Of a stretch of DNA of 64,000 nt, positions 38,501 to 47,010 are shown piece by piece (within the stretch, counting starts at the first letter, position 1; every line of letters starts with the position of its first letter). The notes beneath the pieces are model-generated. The model was not told the origin of the DNA, did not search any database, and saw only the letters and a list, made by a program, of their open reading frames with translations. Position numbers and translations under genes: made by a program. Origin of the DNA: Paraktedonobacter sp964250225 (GTDB lineage Bacteria > Chloroflexota > Ktedonobacteria > Ktedonobacterales > Ktedonobacteraceae); the NCBI GenBank assembly GCA_964250225.1, contig CAXUEY010000005.1, forward strand, positions 9,353 to 73,352. Direction: 5' to 3'.

Positions 38501-39017
38501 CGCCAGTAAGCTCGCTCCGCAACTCAGGGGATATTTACAGGAGCGGCTCTCTGAGTTCATGATTCCCTCCTCGTTTGTTGTACTGGATGCGCTTCCGCTC
38601 AACGCCAATGGAAAAGTGGATCGACGCGCCTTACCTCTGCCTGGACAGGCACGTCCCTTGCAGTTGGTAGAGTATGTAGCTCCGCGCAATCCGGTGGAAG
38701 AGCTTCTGGCCGCTATCTGGGTTGATGTTCTCAGTATCGAGCAAATAGGAATCTGGGACAATTTTTTTGAAATTGGAGGGCATTCCTTGCTAGCTACGCA
38801 GGTAATCTCCAGGATTGATGATACGTTCCAGGTTGACCTGCCTCTGCGCACGCTCTTCGAGGCCCCTACCGTGGAACGCCTGGCCAATGTCCTGGTGTTG
38901 CACGAGAAGCAGCCAGGGCAGGTCGCGACTATCGCCCGGCTCCAAATAAAAATCAACACGATGTCCGCCGATGAAATACACCAGGCATTGTCGACCAGGA
39001 AAAAGGTGCGAGGGTAA
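32577..39017 (+). CDS. NRPS loading protein, A-PCP-C-A(Ile-type)[N-MT]-PCP (start of line 2)
   Basis: 2146 aa. The protein starts inside an A domain ('RPDAVAVTMGEVSLTYEMF') with no C domain, so it is an initiation module. The ribosome site is weak (AGGGA 11 nt upstream). A1 code reads about D-A-E-D-A-G-M-I-S; Glu/Asp in the pocket suggests a basic starter (it resembles the beta-Lys code), but this is tentative. PCP1: LGGHSLMATR (about 34320). The C domain has HHIVSDD (Gly of HHxxxDG is Asp). A2 code reads D-A-F-F-L-G-V-T-F, the known Ile pattern. An N-methyltransferase with LEIGCGSG (near 37470-37505) is inserted between A8 and A10. PCP2: IGGHSLLATQ. It ends in 'MSADEIHQALSTRKKVRG', a typical NRPS tail. 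Predicted product: X-N-methyl-Ile on the PCP. The next gene starts 7 nt later. Confidence 0.95.
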   Translation: MLVQNLIETQAECRPDAVAVTMGEVSLTYEMFNDCADYLAHTLHTFGVGPEEAVGLCMRRSPEMLIGILAILKAGGSVLPLDPALPEERRTFILQDTAALLLLTQQDLLERFSSLSIPCLCLDTPWPAPTVNQLSCPISVHSDNPAYIIYTSGSTGKPKGVMVTHHALFSRIQAFQQVFQLSPEDRHYQFISLNFDASAEEIYLTLCTGATLVLAETPAEEGVLDLWQDARRLGLTKLDLPTAAWHQAVDEIVKDPHSFPSTLRAMAVGGEALSLEKFRLWAQYLPQPLRFFNMYGPTEATISATHFESFPGNGEIPQHIPIGRPFASTQLYLLDQDLQPVLEGSPGELFIGGAGIARGYVRRPDLTAERFLPDPFGTEPGARLYRTGDLVRLLPNGDLEFLGRVDSQVKIRGFRIEPGEIEAVLRQHPKVAGAIVLPWEETSGEKRLVAYVVPHLSAQIVENEVLSRPQFADTGMINQDVKTHRLQVSLAHTLIPQLRAYIGDRLPHYMIPSTFLFLEAFPLTPGGKIDRNLLPAPSRERSETGEPFITPRTPLEETLADIWKRVLGIKSIGIQDNFFDLGGHSLMATRIASQIRETLLVALDLRTFFTYPSIKDLAEYIESRASLKQPTSVATFQAFVHEENIELSFAQLRLWFLDRLEPGNPFYNICAAIHLEGYLQVWVLERCFHEIISRHEVLRTSFVTLEGKPRQIIASPMPFSLMFIDLGHLPTGARQMAAAKQLEREEGQLPFDLSQSPLLRAKLVRLNKEQHILFLSMHHIVSDDWSMEIFFRELSVLYEAFVKGEPSPLPVLTLQYSDYALWQRKWFQEGVLEEQLAYWRHQLSNLPLLQLPIDHPYPSSQTHRGALWSFVIPPDLTEMIRKTCQQEKTTLFMILLAVFQLLLYRHSGQNDIAVGSPIANRMRSEVKDLIGFFVNTLVFRSKLSDTQTFRAYLKQVRRVALDAYAHQDIPFEQIVEELQPERNLIRHPLFQAAFALLNDPVLSQNLSNLSWHLLDTDNGTTKFDLTLFMRDERERLVGTFEYNADVFESATVARLADHFCMLLQEVVTAPARRLEDFPLLTPSEREQLLTTWNATRTPYPRTRCVHELFEDQVLKTPDAVAMVYGDTQLTYSDLNQRANQLASALRKLQVGPEVVVGVCLERSPELIIGFLAILKAGGVYLPLDLAYPDERLRFVLRDARAAVLLTQDELRKQVSFYSGPTICLDTDWTWLGREPSHNSQSETTTENLAYVIYTSGSTGQPKGVAVAHKAINRLVCHTDYVQLGCDDRVAQASNEAFDAATFEIWGTLLHGGCLVGVAKEIALNPQAFARVLRTQHVTVLFVTTALFNQSIKENPQLFQALRSLLFGGEAVDPNWVKEVLEQGAPGRLLHVYGPTENTTFSSWYLVPGVPKDSETIPIGRPIANTQCYVLDHYLQPVPIGVRGELYLGGDGLALGYLGHPELTAMHFIPHPFSTEPGERLYKTGDLVLQRADGNIEFLGRVDHQVKLRGFRIELGEIEFFLKQHPTVQEAVVIVREDIPGDRRLVAYVVPRPEEKSTQQEAEEGRSNELITTWQELFDDIYAPSLAEDNADFNIMGWNSSYTSQPLPSEHMREWVEHTLEELRERKPQRVLEIGCGSGLLLFRLAPNSTKYWGTDFSPGALQMVQRHIQKRGLSQVQLLQRMADDFTGMEEQTFDTIILNSVVQYFPSLNYLLDVLEGALQKITLPGTIFLGDIRNQLLLEHFAASIELYKCDNEACPLDQFRQRVHVQMTQETELLLDPAFFYALQERYPQISEVCIRPKRGRYDNELTAFRYNVQLKIGGIASEATQTEAQWLDWQGAELSLADLRQQVLEQRPDFLALTHISNSRLSTEIETLRLLSSPTHHLTTVGELRAALDTGPRMQGVTPEDLYMLGQEFGYLVDVRWSGIGTDGSFDAVLWRPEATEKVQALSWPRPTQVKAWSQYANQPLREKLKSASKLAPQLRGYLQERLSEFMIPSSFVVLDALPLNANGKVDRRALPLPGQARPLQLVEYVAPRNPVEELLAAIWVDVLSIEQIGIWDNFFEIGGHSLLATQVISRIDDTFQVDLPLRTLFEAPTVERLANVLVLHEKQPGQVATIARLQIKINTMSADEIHQALSTRKKVRG
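37270..38410 (+). other. N-methyltransferase domain embedded in the Ile-type A domain
   Basis: It begins near 'WQELFDDIYAPSLAE' and includes 'MGWNSSYTSQPLP', the SAM-binding LEIGCGSGLLLF and 'IILNSVVQYFPS'. It is a paralogue of the MT in the left-edge hybrid gene and sits at the same place in the A domain. Its expected activity is N-methylation of the Ile-type residue before condensation. Confidence 0.88.
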
Positions 39018-39024
39018 TTACTGC

Positions 39025-42000
39025 ATGGAAAAGGAAAATGCGCTGGACCTATCCGCGCTGGCTGATAAAAAAGAACTGCTGGCATTGCTTCTTAAGGAAG
39101 AAGGGTTTCTTTCTCAAGCGAAGCAAGTTATTGCCCCCAGAGGTAAAGCACAAAACCTGCCACTCTCCTTTGCTCAGCAGAGGCTCTGGTTTCTCAATCA
39201 GTTGGTACCTGGCAATCCTTTCTATAATGTGCCTGGAGTGATACGACTCAAGGGGTCTTTGGAGGTAGTAACTCTTGAGCGCTGTCTCAATGAGATCGTG
39301 CGGCGTCACGAAGCTCTACGGACCACGTTCCCTGAGAACAATGGCAGCCCTCGCCAGGTTATCGCTCCAGATCTGGTTTTGCCGCTGCCCCTGGTGGATC
39401 TCCAGGGTCTGGCTCAGCAGGATCGGCGAGATGCTGTAATGCAACAGCTTGTGAGCGTGGAGGCTCGCCAGCCTTTCGATTTGGGAAGCGGCCCTCTCAT
39501 TCGCGTAACACTCCTGCGCCTGGCAGAGCAAGAACATGCGTTGTTGCTGAATATGCATCATATCATTTGCGATGGCTGGTCACTGGGTGTCTTTTTTTCA
39601 GAATTGGCAGCACTCTATGAAGCTTATCGCAAAGCACAGCCCTCACCACTGCCGGAATTGCCAATTCAGTATGCCGACTATGCCCTCTGGCAACGTGAAT
39701 GGCTGGAGGAGCAGGAATTAGACGAGCAACTGAACTACTGGCGCCAGCAGTTAGAACATGCGCCGCCGCTTTTGGAACTCCCTATCAATTTTTCACGTCC
39801 GCTGCTCCAATCCTTTCGAGGTTCAGTGGAGATGTTTACACTCTCCTCTGATTTGCTACGAAAGCTCAATCTCCTGGCGCAGCAAACCGAGACCACCTTA
39901 TTTATGATTCTTCTGGCGGTCTTTAACGTCCTGCTTTACCGCTATACGGGGCAAACGGACCTGGTGATTGGCACACCTATTGCTAATCGTAAGCGACCCG
40001 AAATAGAAGGCCTGATTGGTTTTTTTGTGAATACACTGGCTCTGCGTACCAGCCTGGTCGGAAATCCCACCTTTCTAGAATTGCTGGAGCGTGCAAAAGA
40101 AGTCTCACTAGGAGCCTATGCACATCAGGACTTGCCCTTTGAGCGCCTGGTTGAAGAGATCCAACCGGAACGAAGCCTGAGTTATACACCGCTGATTCAG
40201 GTGTTATTGGCAGTGCAGAACATTCGCATGGCGCCGCAACAAATACCGGGATTAACATTACAAATGGAGCCATTTGACGAGGGTGTTGCCCCATTTGACC
40301 TGTCCTTATTCTTCCGAGATCAGGGAGAAGAGCTGGCGGTAGATCTTGTCTATAGTACAGATCTTTTCACGGACTCCACAATGAAACGCCTGGCGCAGCA
40401 TTTACTCACTCTTCTGGCGAGCGTGGTTGCGGAACCCCGACAGCGTATTGCTGATCTCCCGCTTTTAAGCACATTTGAACAAACATATCTCCTGAACACA
40501 TGGAACCAGCACGAACTCCCTTTCTCACGCGAATGTTACCCTCACCAGATGTTTGAAGCCCAGGCAGCACAGACGCCTGATGCCATAGCTGTCACCTTTG
40601 GTGAAGCCTCTCTGACCTATGAAGAACTCAATCGTCTCTCTAATCAACTTGCGCACTATCTTCGCAAGCAGCAAGTAGGGCCTGAGATTCTGGTAGGGCT
40701 GTTCGTTGAGCGTTCGTTGGAGATGATCATTGGCCTGCTGGGTATTCTCAAAGCTGGGGGTGCCTATGTTCCTCTTGATCCAACCTATCCACGTGAACGG
40801 CTGGCATTCATCCTGCACGATATTCAGGCACCAATCCTGCTAACGCAAGGATACTTACGAGACGCCTTGCCAGCGTATCATGAGCGCGTAATCTGCCTGG
40901 ATGGTCAGCGAGAGTGGTTAGCTCAGGAAAACAGCGCAGATCTGCCTGCGATCACCCAACCTGCTAACCTGGGGTATGTGTTGTATACATCAGGCTCGAC
41001 AGGCAAACCAAAGGGTGTAGCGATGTGTTTATACACACTGACCAACCTGATTGTATGGCAGCGAGCCTCCTATCCAGACGCAGCCAGGTCGCTTCAATTT
41101 GCCCCGCTCAGTTTTGATGTCTCATTTCAGGAAATTTTCTCAACGCTCTCTTCAGGAGAAACACTCGTGCTCTCTTCTCAGGAACAGCGGCGTGACTCTG
41201 AGGTGCTGTTACAGCTTCTGCGCGAGCAGAGCATTGAGCGGATCTTTGTCCCATTTGTCGCGCTTCAGGCATTGGCGGAAGCAATTGAGCAATTGGACAT
41301 TCTCCCTGGCAGCCTGCGCGAGATATTTACCGCGGGTGAACAATTGCGCCTCACCCGGTCTATCCGTCATGTACTGGCCAGGCTAGATGATTGCCACATA
41401 CACAACCACTACGGTCCCTCGGAGTGCCATGTGGTCACCGCGTATGAACTCCCCATGCCATTAGAAAGGTGCGCAGATCTACCGCCTATTGGAAGACCTA
41501 TTGCTAATGCTGCAATTTATTTGCTGGATAAACATCTTTATCCCGTACCGGTGGGGATTGCTGGGGACCTCTATATAGGTGGCGAGTTGCCTTTAACGCG
41601 AGGTTACCTCAATCGGACAGATTTGACTGCTGAACGCTTTATTCCTGATCCGTTTAGTTCAAGGCCTGGCGGGCGGCTCTACGCGACAGGCGACCTGGCA
41701 CGCTATCTTGAAGATGGCACCATTGAGTTCATTGGCCGCGCCGATTTCCAGGTCAAAGTGCGTGGTTATCGGGTAGAACTGAGAGAGATCGAGGCGGTGT
41801 TGGAGCAGCATCCTGGTGTGCGGGAGGCTGTCGTGGTCGCGCGCGAGGAGCGCCCTGGCACGAAACATTTAATGGCTTACGTGATTCCCGTCCCGGCGCA
41901 GAAGTTGTTAAGCACTGAGCTTCGTCGCTATTTACTCGAACGTCTTCCCGAATATATGCTGCCATCCGCTTTTGTGTTTGTGCATGTGTGGCCTATGACC

Positions 42001-45000
42001 TCTAGTGGCAAGATAGACAGACTCGCTTTACCAGATCCAGAACCAGGCAGTTGGGCCACGTCAGAAACCATTGGAGCGCCGCGTGATCCTATTGAGGAGG
42101 CCCTGGTAGATATCTGGGCGCAGGTGCTTGGCCGCATGCCTTTGAGCATTTATGCCAACTTTTTTGAGTGCGGAGGACATTCGCTGCTCGCAACGCAGGT
42201 AATGTCCCGCATTCGTAGCACCTTTCAAATTGAGCTGCCTCTGCGCACACTTTTTGAGTCATCCACTATCTCTGAGCTTGGGCAGCACGTTCGCGAGTCC
42301 GTCACAGGAGAGCACAACAGGAATGTTCCACAACTACGGGCCAGCGCGCGCGATGGTTGCTTGCCTATGTCTTTTGCTCAACAGCGTCTCTGGTTTCTTG
42401 ACCAGGTGATGCCAGGCAATCCCGCGTATAATCTGCCCGGCGGGCTGCGGCTGAGTGGGCGACTCGATGTGACGATACTGAAGCGCAGCCTGAATGAGAT
42501 TGTGCAGCGGCACGAGGCATTGCGAACCAGATTTGCTATGCAGCAAGGCCAGCCGGTGCAGATTATTATGCCTGTACTACGTATACCTCTCCCGTGTGTA
42601 GATCTGCGAGATATGGCTCGAACTGAGCAAGAGCAAATGCTGCAACGTTTAGCGGATGAAGAGGGTCATCGCCTCTTTGATCTGCATCATGGTTCACTTA
42701 TTCACAGCATACTGATACGTCTCTCATCCAGAGAACATGTTTTATTGCTTTGCCTGCATCATATTGTCTGTGATGGCTGGTCGCTGGGCGTGTTTTTCCG
42801 GGAACTAAGCGCTGTATATGAAGCTTTTTTGCATCAGCAGCCCTCACCTTTACCACCCCTATCCTTGCAATATGCTGATTACGCGTTCTGGCAGCGCGAG
42901 TGGTTACAGGGAGAAGTCTTAGAGTACCAGCTTGCTTACTGGAAGCGGGTGCTGGCAGATCTCTCACCGTTGGAACTGCCAACCGATCACCCGCGGCCTG
43001 CTATGGCGACCCTGCGGGGAGCTGTCCTGCCAGTGCGTCTGCCTCGGACTCTGAGCCAGGATCTCAAGGCGCTCAGCCAGCGCGAGGGCGTGACGCTCTT
43101 TATGCTCTTACTTGCTGCGTTCCAGCTAGTCTTGGCGCGCTATAGCGGGCAGGAAGACATCGCTGTGGGGACGCCGATTGCTAATCGCAATCGCGTAGAG
43201 AGCGAAGATTTGATCGGCTTCTTTGTTAATACGCTGGTTCTGCGCGCGAATCTGGCGGGTAATCCCAGTCTGCGCACGTTCTTGAGGCAGGTACGCGAGG
43301 TTTGCCTGGGCGCTTACGCTCACCAGGACCTGCCCTTTGAAAAGATCGTTGACGAGCTTCAATTGGAGCGCGATTTGAGTCGCTCGCCGTTGTTCCAGGT
43401 GCTGTTTACACTGCATAATCAGCCAGACCTTGCGGTGGACCTGGCTGATTTGCATGTCTCACAACTGGATATAGAACTGGAAGTGGTGAAGTTTGATCTG
43501 AGCCTGGCGCTCTCAGAGACAGAACAGGGACTCGTCGGAAATCTGAGGTATTGTTCAGATTTGTTCTCAGCTGCCACAATGGAGCGGATGATGCGCCACT
43601 GGCAACATCTTCTCACGGGAATAGTAACGCACCCCGATGCGCGCTTGCACGACCTGCCGCTGCTAACAGAGGAGGAAGAGCGGTATATGTTGCGTGAGTG
43701 GAACGCCGCGCAAGGGGAATATACGCTGGAGAGCAGTCTTCCACAGCGCTTTGAGGAACAAGTGAAGCAGAGGCCGGACGCGGTAGCGCTGGTAAGCGGG
43801 GAGAGCAGCCTGACCTATGGCGCACTGAATGACCGGGCAAACCAGCTGGCGACCATGTTGCGCAAGCGCGAAAGAGGGCAAGGGAAGGTGGTAGGACTGT
43901 GGATGGAGTTCTCGCCCGAATTGTTGATAAGCCTGTTGGGAACGCTCAAGGCAGGTGACGCTTATGTGCCGTTAGATCCAGATACGCCGCCAGAGCGCCT
44001 GGCCTTCCTACTGCGGGGCGCCTCTATCGACATTTTACTCGCCCGGCGCCCCCAGATAGCGAGGCTCGAACTGGCACATGAGACGAACGTTATCTGTCTG
44101 GAGGAGGTGTGGGAGGAGCTAAAGATGCAGTCGGCGGGAGAGTCAGAAACGCCTGTTGCTCCACAGGAAGCAGCCTATATACTCTATACGTCGGGATCGA
44201 CGGGACAACCCAAAGGGGTAGTGGTCGAACATCGCCAGGCGCTCAATTATGTGGAGGCGATCAAAAGTCTGCTAGAGATGAAACCCGAGGCGAGCTACGG
44301 ACTCTTGCAGCCGTTGACAGTGGATTCGAGTCTGACAATGCTGTGGGGTGCGCTGCTCACGGGAGGACGCCTGCTCTTGATTGCAAAGGAGCAGGGGCTA
44401 GATCCAGAAGAACTGGCAACAGCCTTCGCGCGGGAGCCCGCAGACTATCTCAAAATTGCGCCGTCACATCTGGCGGCCCTGCTAGCTGGCAAAGAACCTG
44501 AAAGATTACTGCCGCGCCGAGGGCTGATCGTTGGAGGTGAGGCTTCGCAATGGAAATGGGCGCGGGAAGTAGCGGCATCTATGCCAGCAGGCCGTATGTA
44601 TAACCACTACGGGCCAACAGAAGCCACCGTCGGCGTCCTGACCTATCCAATTGGTTTTGCTGAGCCAGTCGGTGCACAAGGTATGCTCACGCCTCCTGGC
44701 AGGCCGTTAGCAAAGAACCAGGTATATGTGCTGGACAACTGGCAACGGCCCGTGCCGGTGGGCGTGCCTGGGGAATTATATATTGGAGGCGCACAGGTAG
44801 CAAGGGGGTATTTGGGAAAACCAGAGCTAACAGCCGAGCGGTTTATACCAGATCCCTATGGCGGCGAGGTCGGGGCAAGGCTCTATCGGACAGGCGATAT
44901 TGTCCGTTATCGCGCTGATGGCGTTGTAGAGTTTTTGGGACGACAGGATGAGCAGGTGAAGATTCGCGGCTATCGCGTAGAGCCGGGAGAGATCGCGAGT

Positions 45001-47010
45001 GTACTCAGTCAGCACCCGGCAGTGAGAGAAGCCCTGGTCGTAGCACAAGAGGCCCTCACGGGGGAGAAACGTCTGATCGCCTACATCCTGAGTCGGGAAG
45101 ATGTTACTGCTGTCCCCCAGGGTATATTGGAGTTTGCACGCGAACGATTGCCAGAGTATATGCTGCCAGCGGCAATAATCACATTAGAACACTGGCCGCG
45201 AACACCAAACTCCAAAATAGATCGGAAANNNNNNNNNNCTCTGCCATTGCCAGCGCGCGCGCAGCATTTGACCCCCAAAGTCTCCCAGGCTCCGCGGACA
45301 GTTATTGAAACAGTGCTGACAGATATCTGGGCAGAACTGTTGGGTCTGGCACAGGTAGGCGTTTATGATAACTTTTTTGAGCTTGGTGGCGACTCGATTC
45401 TCAGCATCAGGATGGTTGCGCGCGCCCGAGAGTCCGGCCTGTATCTTACCCCCAGGCAACTTTTCCAGGAGCAGACTATCGCTAGATTAGCAGCGTTGGT
45501 GGAGACATCGCCCGATTTTCATGCATGGAAACAAGAGACAGAGAGTGGCCTGTTCCCTCTGACCCCTATTCAACACCGGTTTTTTGAACAAGCCCTCTCC
45601 GAACCACATCACTGGAATCAACCCATCCAATGCCAGCTTTCGTCAGAAGTTGACGAAACATTGCTTGAATCAGCCATACAACAGGTATTTAAGCGCCATC
45701 TTATCCTGCAAGCGCACTTTAGTGAGAGTGTGGACGGTTGGCAATTGCTCATGGTCGGCGATTCGACAAGGATTTCTTGGGACAGAATCGACCTGGCGAA
45801 GCTTTCTAATGAGGAGCTAGAGTGTTCCCTGGCTGAGCAGGCGACGCAAATCCAGGCCAGTTTGAGACTTACAGAAAGCCCGCTGGGACGTGTTGTGCTC
45901 TTTGATCTGGGACAGGAGCGTGGTCGTCATCTACTGTGGGTGATACATCATCTTCTGGTGGACGCGGTCTCCTGGGGCATTCTGTTGGAGGATCTACAGA
46001 CAGTCTATCAGCAATTGCGGCATGGTCAGGCGCTACAGTTGCCACTGCCGACAACCTCATGCGGACGGTGGGCCAGATTGCTGAAAGAGCATGCGCGCGC
46101 ACCGGAGTTTGAAGCTGAACGAGCATACTGGCTAGATACCCGCTGGGAGCGAGCATTGTCCATTCCGGTAGATTTTCCCTCAGAAGAAGCAAATAATCGA
46201 GAAGAGGCAGCCCGTACAGTGGAAGTGAGTCTGACCGCTGAAGAAACGTATATCCTGTTACAAGAGGTCCCTGGAGTGTATCGAACACAGATCAACGATG
46301 CGCTCCTGGCGGCGTTTCTCCAGAGCTTTACCCACTGGACAGGCGAGAAACAGGTCTTACTCTCACTGGAGGGACACGGGCGCGAGGAAATATTTGACGA
46401 CATCGATTTATCGCGTAGTGTTGGCTGGTTTACTACGCGTTTTCCTGTGCTCCTCTCTCTGGAAACTCCCGATGGAACGGGCTATCTCTCCAGGCCGGGG
46501 GAGGTTCTGATGACTGTGAAAGAGCAATTGCGACGCATTCCAAATCATGGCATCGGCTATGGATTGTTGCGCTATCTTAGTGAAGATAAAGAGGCTGTTG
46601 CACGCCTGCAAGCACTGCCCGCGCCGCAGGTGAGCTTCAACTATTTTGGACGTATGGACACGGATACGCACGAGGACGCGATGTTCATACTTGAGCACAA
46701 TGTGTATGGAGCCGCGCGCAGCCTCCAGGGGGCGCGCAGCCACCTGTTGGAGATCAATGGGCAGATCAGCGCAGGCAAACTTACCTTTGATTGGACATAT
46801 AGCGAACGCATTCACCGCCGTGCTACCGTCGAGAAGCTGGCCACCGACTACATTGAGGCATTGCGGGCACTCATCGCTCATTGCCAATCACCCGAGGCGG
46901 GCGCCACAACTCCATCCGACTTCCCTCTCGCGGGGCTGGATGAACAAAAACTTGGTGACCTGGCGAAGCTGATTGAACAAAATAATACATCTCGGGAGGT
47001 AACGAGATGA
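39025..47010 (+). CDS. NRPS, C-A(Pro-type)-PCP-C-A(Asx-type)-PCP-E
   Basis: 2661 aa from ATG 39025 (MEKENALDLS), 7 nt after the preceding stop with GAGGG 10 nt upstream; the frame is open to 38971 inside the previous gene. C1 has HHIICDG. A1 code reads D-V-Q-F-F-A-H-V-V, very close to known Pro codes (DVQxIAHVV). PCP1 has CGGHSLLATQ. C2 has HHIVCDG. A2 code reads D-S-T-K-I-G-H-V-G; Lys at 278 and the GH-VG end mark the Asp/Asn family. PCP2 has LGGDSI, the form seen before E domains. The E domain is intact: HHLLVDAVSW, EGHGRE, SVGWFT, NYFG. Predicted addition: Pro then D-Asx. Ten Ns (45229-45238) lie between A10 and PCP2; the frame holds only if the gap length is real. Confidence 0.94.
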   Translation: MEKENALDLSALADKKELLALLLKEEGFLSQAKQVIAPRGKAQNLPLSFAQQRLWFLNQLVPGNPFYNVPGVIRLKGSLEVVTLERCLNEIVRRHEALRTTFPENNGSPRQVIAPDLVLPLPLVDLQGLAQQDRRDAVMQQLVSVEARQPFDLGSGPLIRVTLLRLAEQEHALLLNMHHIICDGWSLGVFFSELAALYEAYRKAQPSPLPELPIQYADYALWQREWLEEQELDEQLNYWRQQLEHAPPLLELPINFSRPLLQSFRGSVEMFTLSSDLLRKLNLLAQQTETTLFMILLAVFNVLLYRYTGQTDLVIGTPIANRKRPEIEGLIGFFVNTLALRTSLVGNPTFLELLERAKEVSLGAYAHQDLPFERLVEEIQPERSLSYTPLIQVLLAVQNIRMAPQQIPGLTLQMEPFDEGVAPFDLSLFFRDQGEELAVDLVYSTDLFTDSTMKRLAQHLLTLLASVVAEPRQRIADLPLLSTFEQTYLLNTWNQHELPFSRECYPHQMFEAQAAQTPDAIAVTFGEASLTYEELNRLSNQLAHYLRKQQVGPEILVGLFVERSLEMIIGLLGILKAGGAYVPLDPTYPRERLAFILHDIQAPILLTQGYLRDALPAYHERVICLDGQREWLAQENSADLPAITQPANLGYVLYTSGSTGKPKGVAMCLYTLTNLIVWQRASYPDAARSLQFAPLSFDVSFQEIFSTLSSGETLVLSSQEQRRDSEVLLQLLREQSIERIFVPFVALQALAEAIEQLDILPGSLREIFTAGEQLRLTRSIRHVLARLDDCHIHNHYGPSECHVVTAYELPMPLERCADLPPIGRPIANAAIYLLDKHLYPVPVGIAGDLYIGGELPLTRGYLNRTDLTAERFIPDPFSSRPGGRLYATGDLARYLEDGTIEFIGRADFQVKVRGYRVELREIEAVLEQHPGVREAVVVAREERPGTKHLMAYVIPVPAQKLLSTELRRYLLERLPEYMLPSAFVFVHVWPMTSSGKIDRLALPDPEPGSWATSETIGAPRDPIEEALVDIWAQVLGRMPLSIYANFFECGGHSLLATQVMSRIRSTFQIELPLRTLFESSTISELGQHVRESVTGEHNRNVPQLRASARDGCLPMSFAQQRLWFLDQVMPGNPAYNLPGGLRLSGRLDVTILKRSLNEIVQRHEALRTRFAMQQGQPVQIIMPVLRIPLPCVDLRDMARTEQEQMLQRLADEEGHRLFDLHHGSLIHSILIRLSSREHVLLLCLHHIVCDGWSLGVFFRELSAVYEAFLHQQPSPLPPLSLQYADYAFWQREWLQGEVLEYQLAYWKRVLADLSPLELPTDHPRPAMATLRGAVLPVRLPRTLSQDLKALSQREGVTLFMLLLAAFQLVLARYSGQEDIAVGTPIANRNRVESEDLIGFFVNTLVLRANLAGNPSLRTFLRQVREVCLGAYAHQDLPFEKIVDELQLERDLSRSPLFQVLFTLHNQPDLAVDLADLHVSQLDIELEVVKFDLSLALSETEQGLVGNLRYCSDLFSAATMERMMRHWQHLLTGIVTHPDARLHDLPLLTEEEERYMLREWNAAQGEYTLESSLPQRFEEQVKQRPDAVALVSGESSLTYGALNDRANQLATMLRKRERGQGKVVGLWMEFSPELLISLLGTLKAGDAYVPLDPDTPPERLAFLLRGASIDILLARRPQIARLELAHETNVICLEEVWEELKMQSAGESETPVAPQEAAYILYTSGSTGQPKGVVVEHRQALNYVEAIKSLLEMKPEASYGLLQPLTVDSSLTMLWGALLTGGRLLLIAKEQGLDPEELATAFAREPADYLKIAPSHLAALLAGKEPERLLPRRGLIVGGEASQWKWAREVAASMPAGRMYNHYGPTEATVGVLTYPIGFAEPVGAQGMLTPPGRPLAKNQVYVLDNWQRPVPVGVPGELYIGGAQVARGYLGKPELTAERFIPDPYGGEVGARLYRTGDIVRYRADGVVEFLGRQDEQVKIRGYRVEPGEIASVLSQHPAVREALVVAQEALTGEKRLIAYILSREDVTAVPQGILEFARERLPEYMLPAAIITLEHWPRTPNSKIDRKXXXXLPLPARAQHLTPKVSQAPRTVIETVLTDIWAELLGLAQVGVYDNFFELGGDSILSIRMVARARESGLYLTPRQLFQEQTIARLAALVETSPDFHAWKQETESGLFPLTPIQHRFFEQALSEPHHWNQPIQCQLSSEVDETLLESAIQQVFKRHLILQAHFSESVDGWQLLMVGDSTRISWDRIDLAKLSNEELECSLAEQATQIQASLRLTESPLGRVVLFDLGQERGRHLLWVIHHLLVDAVSWGILLEDLQTVYQQLRHGQALQLPLPTTSCGRWARLLKEHARAPEFEAERAYWLDTRWERALSIPVDFPSEEANNREEAARTVEVSLTAEETYILLQEVPGVYRTQINDALLAAFLQSFTHWTGEKQVLLSLEGHGREEIFDDIDLSRSVGWFTTRFPVLLSLETPDGTGYLSRPGEVLMTVKEQLRRIPNHGIGYGLLRYLSEDKEAVARLQALPAPQVSFNYFGRMDTDTHEDAMFILEHNVYGAARSLQGARSHLLEINGQISAGKLTFDWTYSERIHRRATVEKLATDYIEALRALIAHCQSPEAGATTPSDFPLAGLDEQKLGDLAKLIEQNNTSREVTR
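45229..45238. other. Assembly gap (10 N)
   Basis: Ten Ns directly after the A10 motif (SKIDRK) of the Asx-type A domain. The reading frame continues correctly on the far side into the PCP, so a true size near 10 bases is plausible, but it may be a placeholder of unknown length. Confidence 0.99.
45540..46990 (+). other. Epimerization domain, intact motifs
   Basis: The C-terminal domain of the Pro/Asx NRPS has 'LTPIQHRFFEQ', HHLLVDAVSW, EGHGREEIFDD, SVGWFTTRFPV and FNYFGRMD in order, all catalytic residues present. It should convert the Asx residue to the D form. The next protein opens with a C domain of the type that accepts a D-residue donor. Confidence 0.92.

Noticed and set aside
38971..39024. 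Upstream start (38971) for the Pro/Asx NRPS
   Set aside because: It lies within the preceding gene; ATG 39025 has a suitable ribosome site and begins a normal N-terminal helix.
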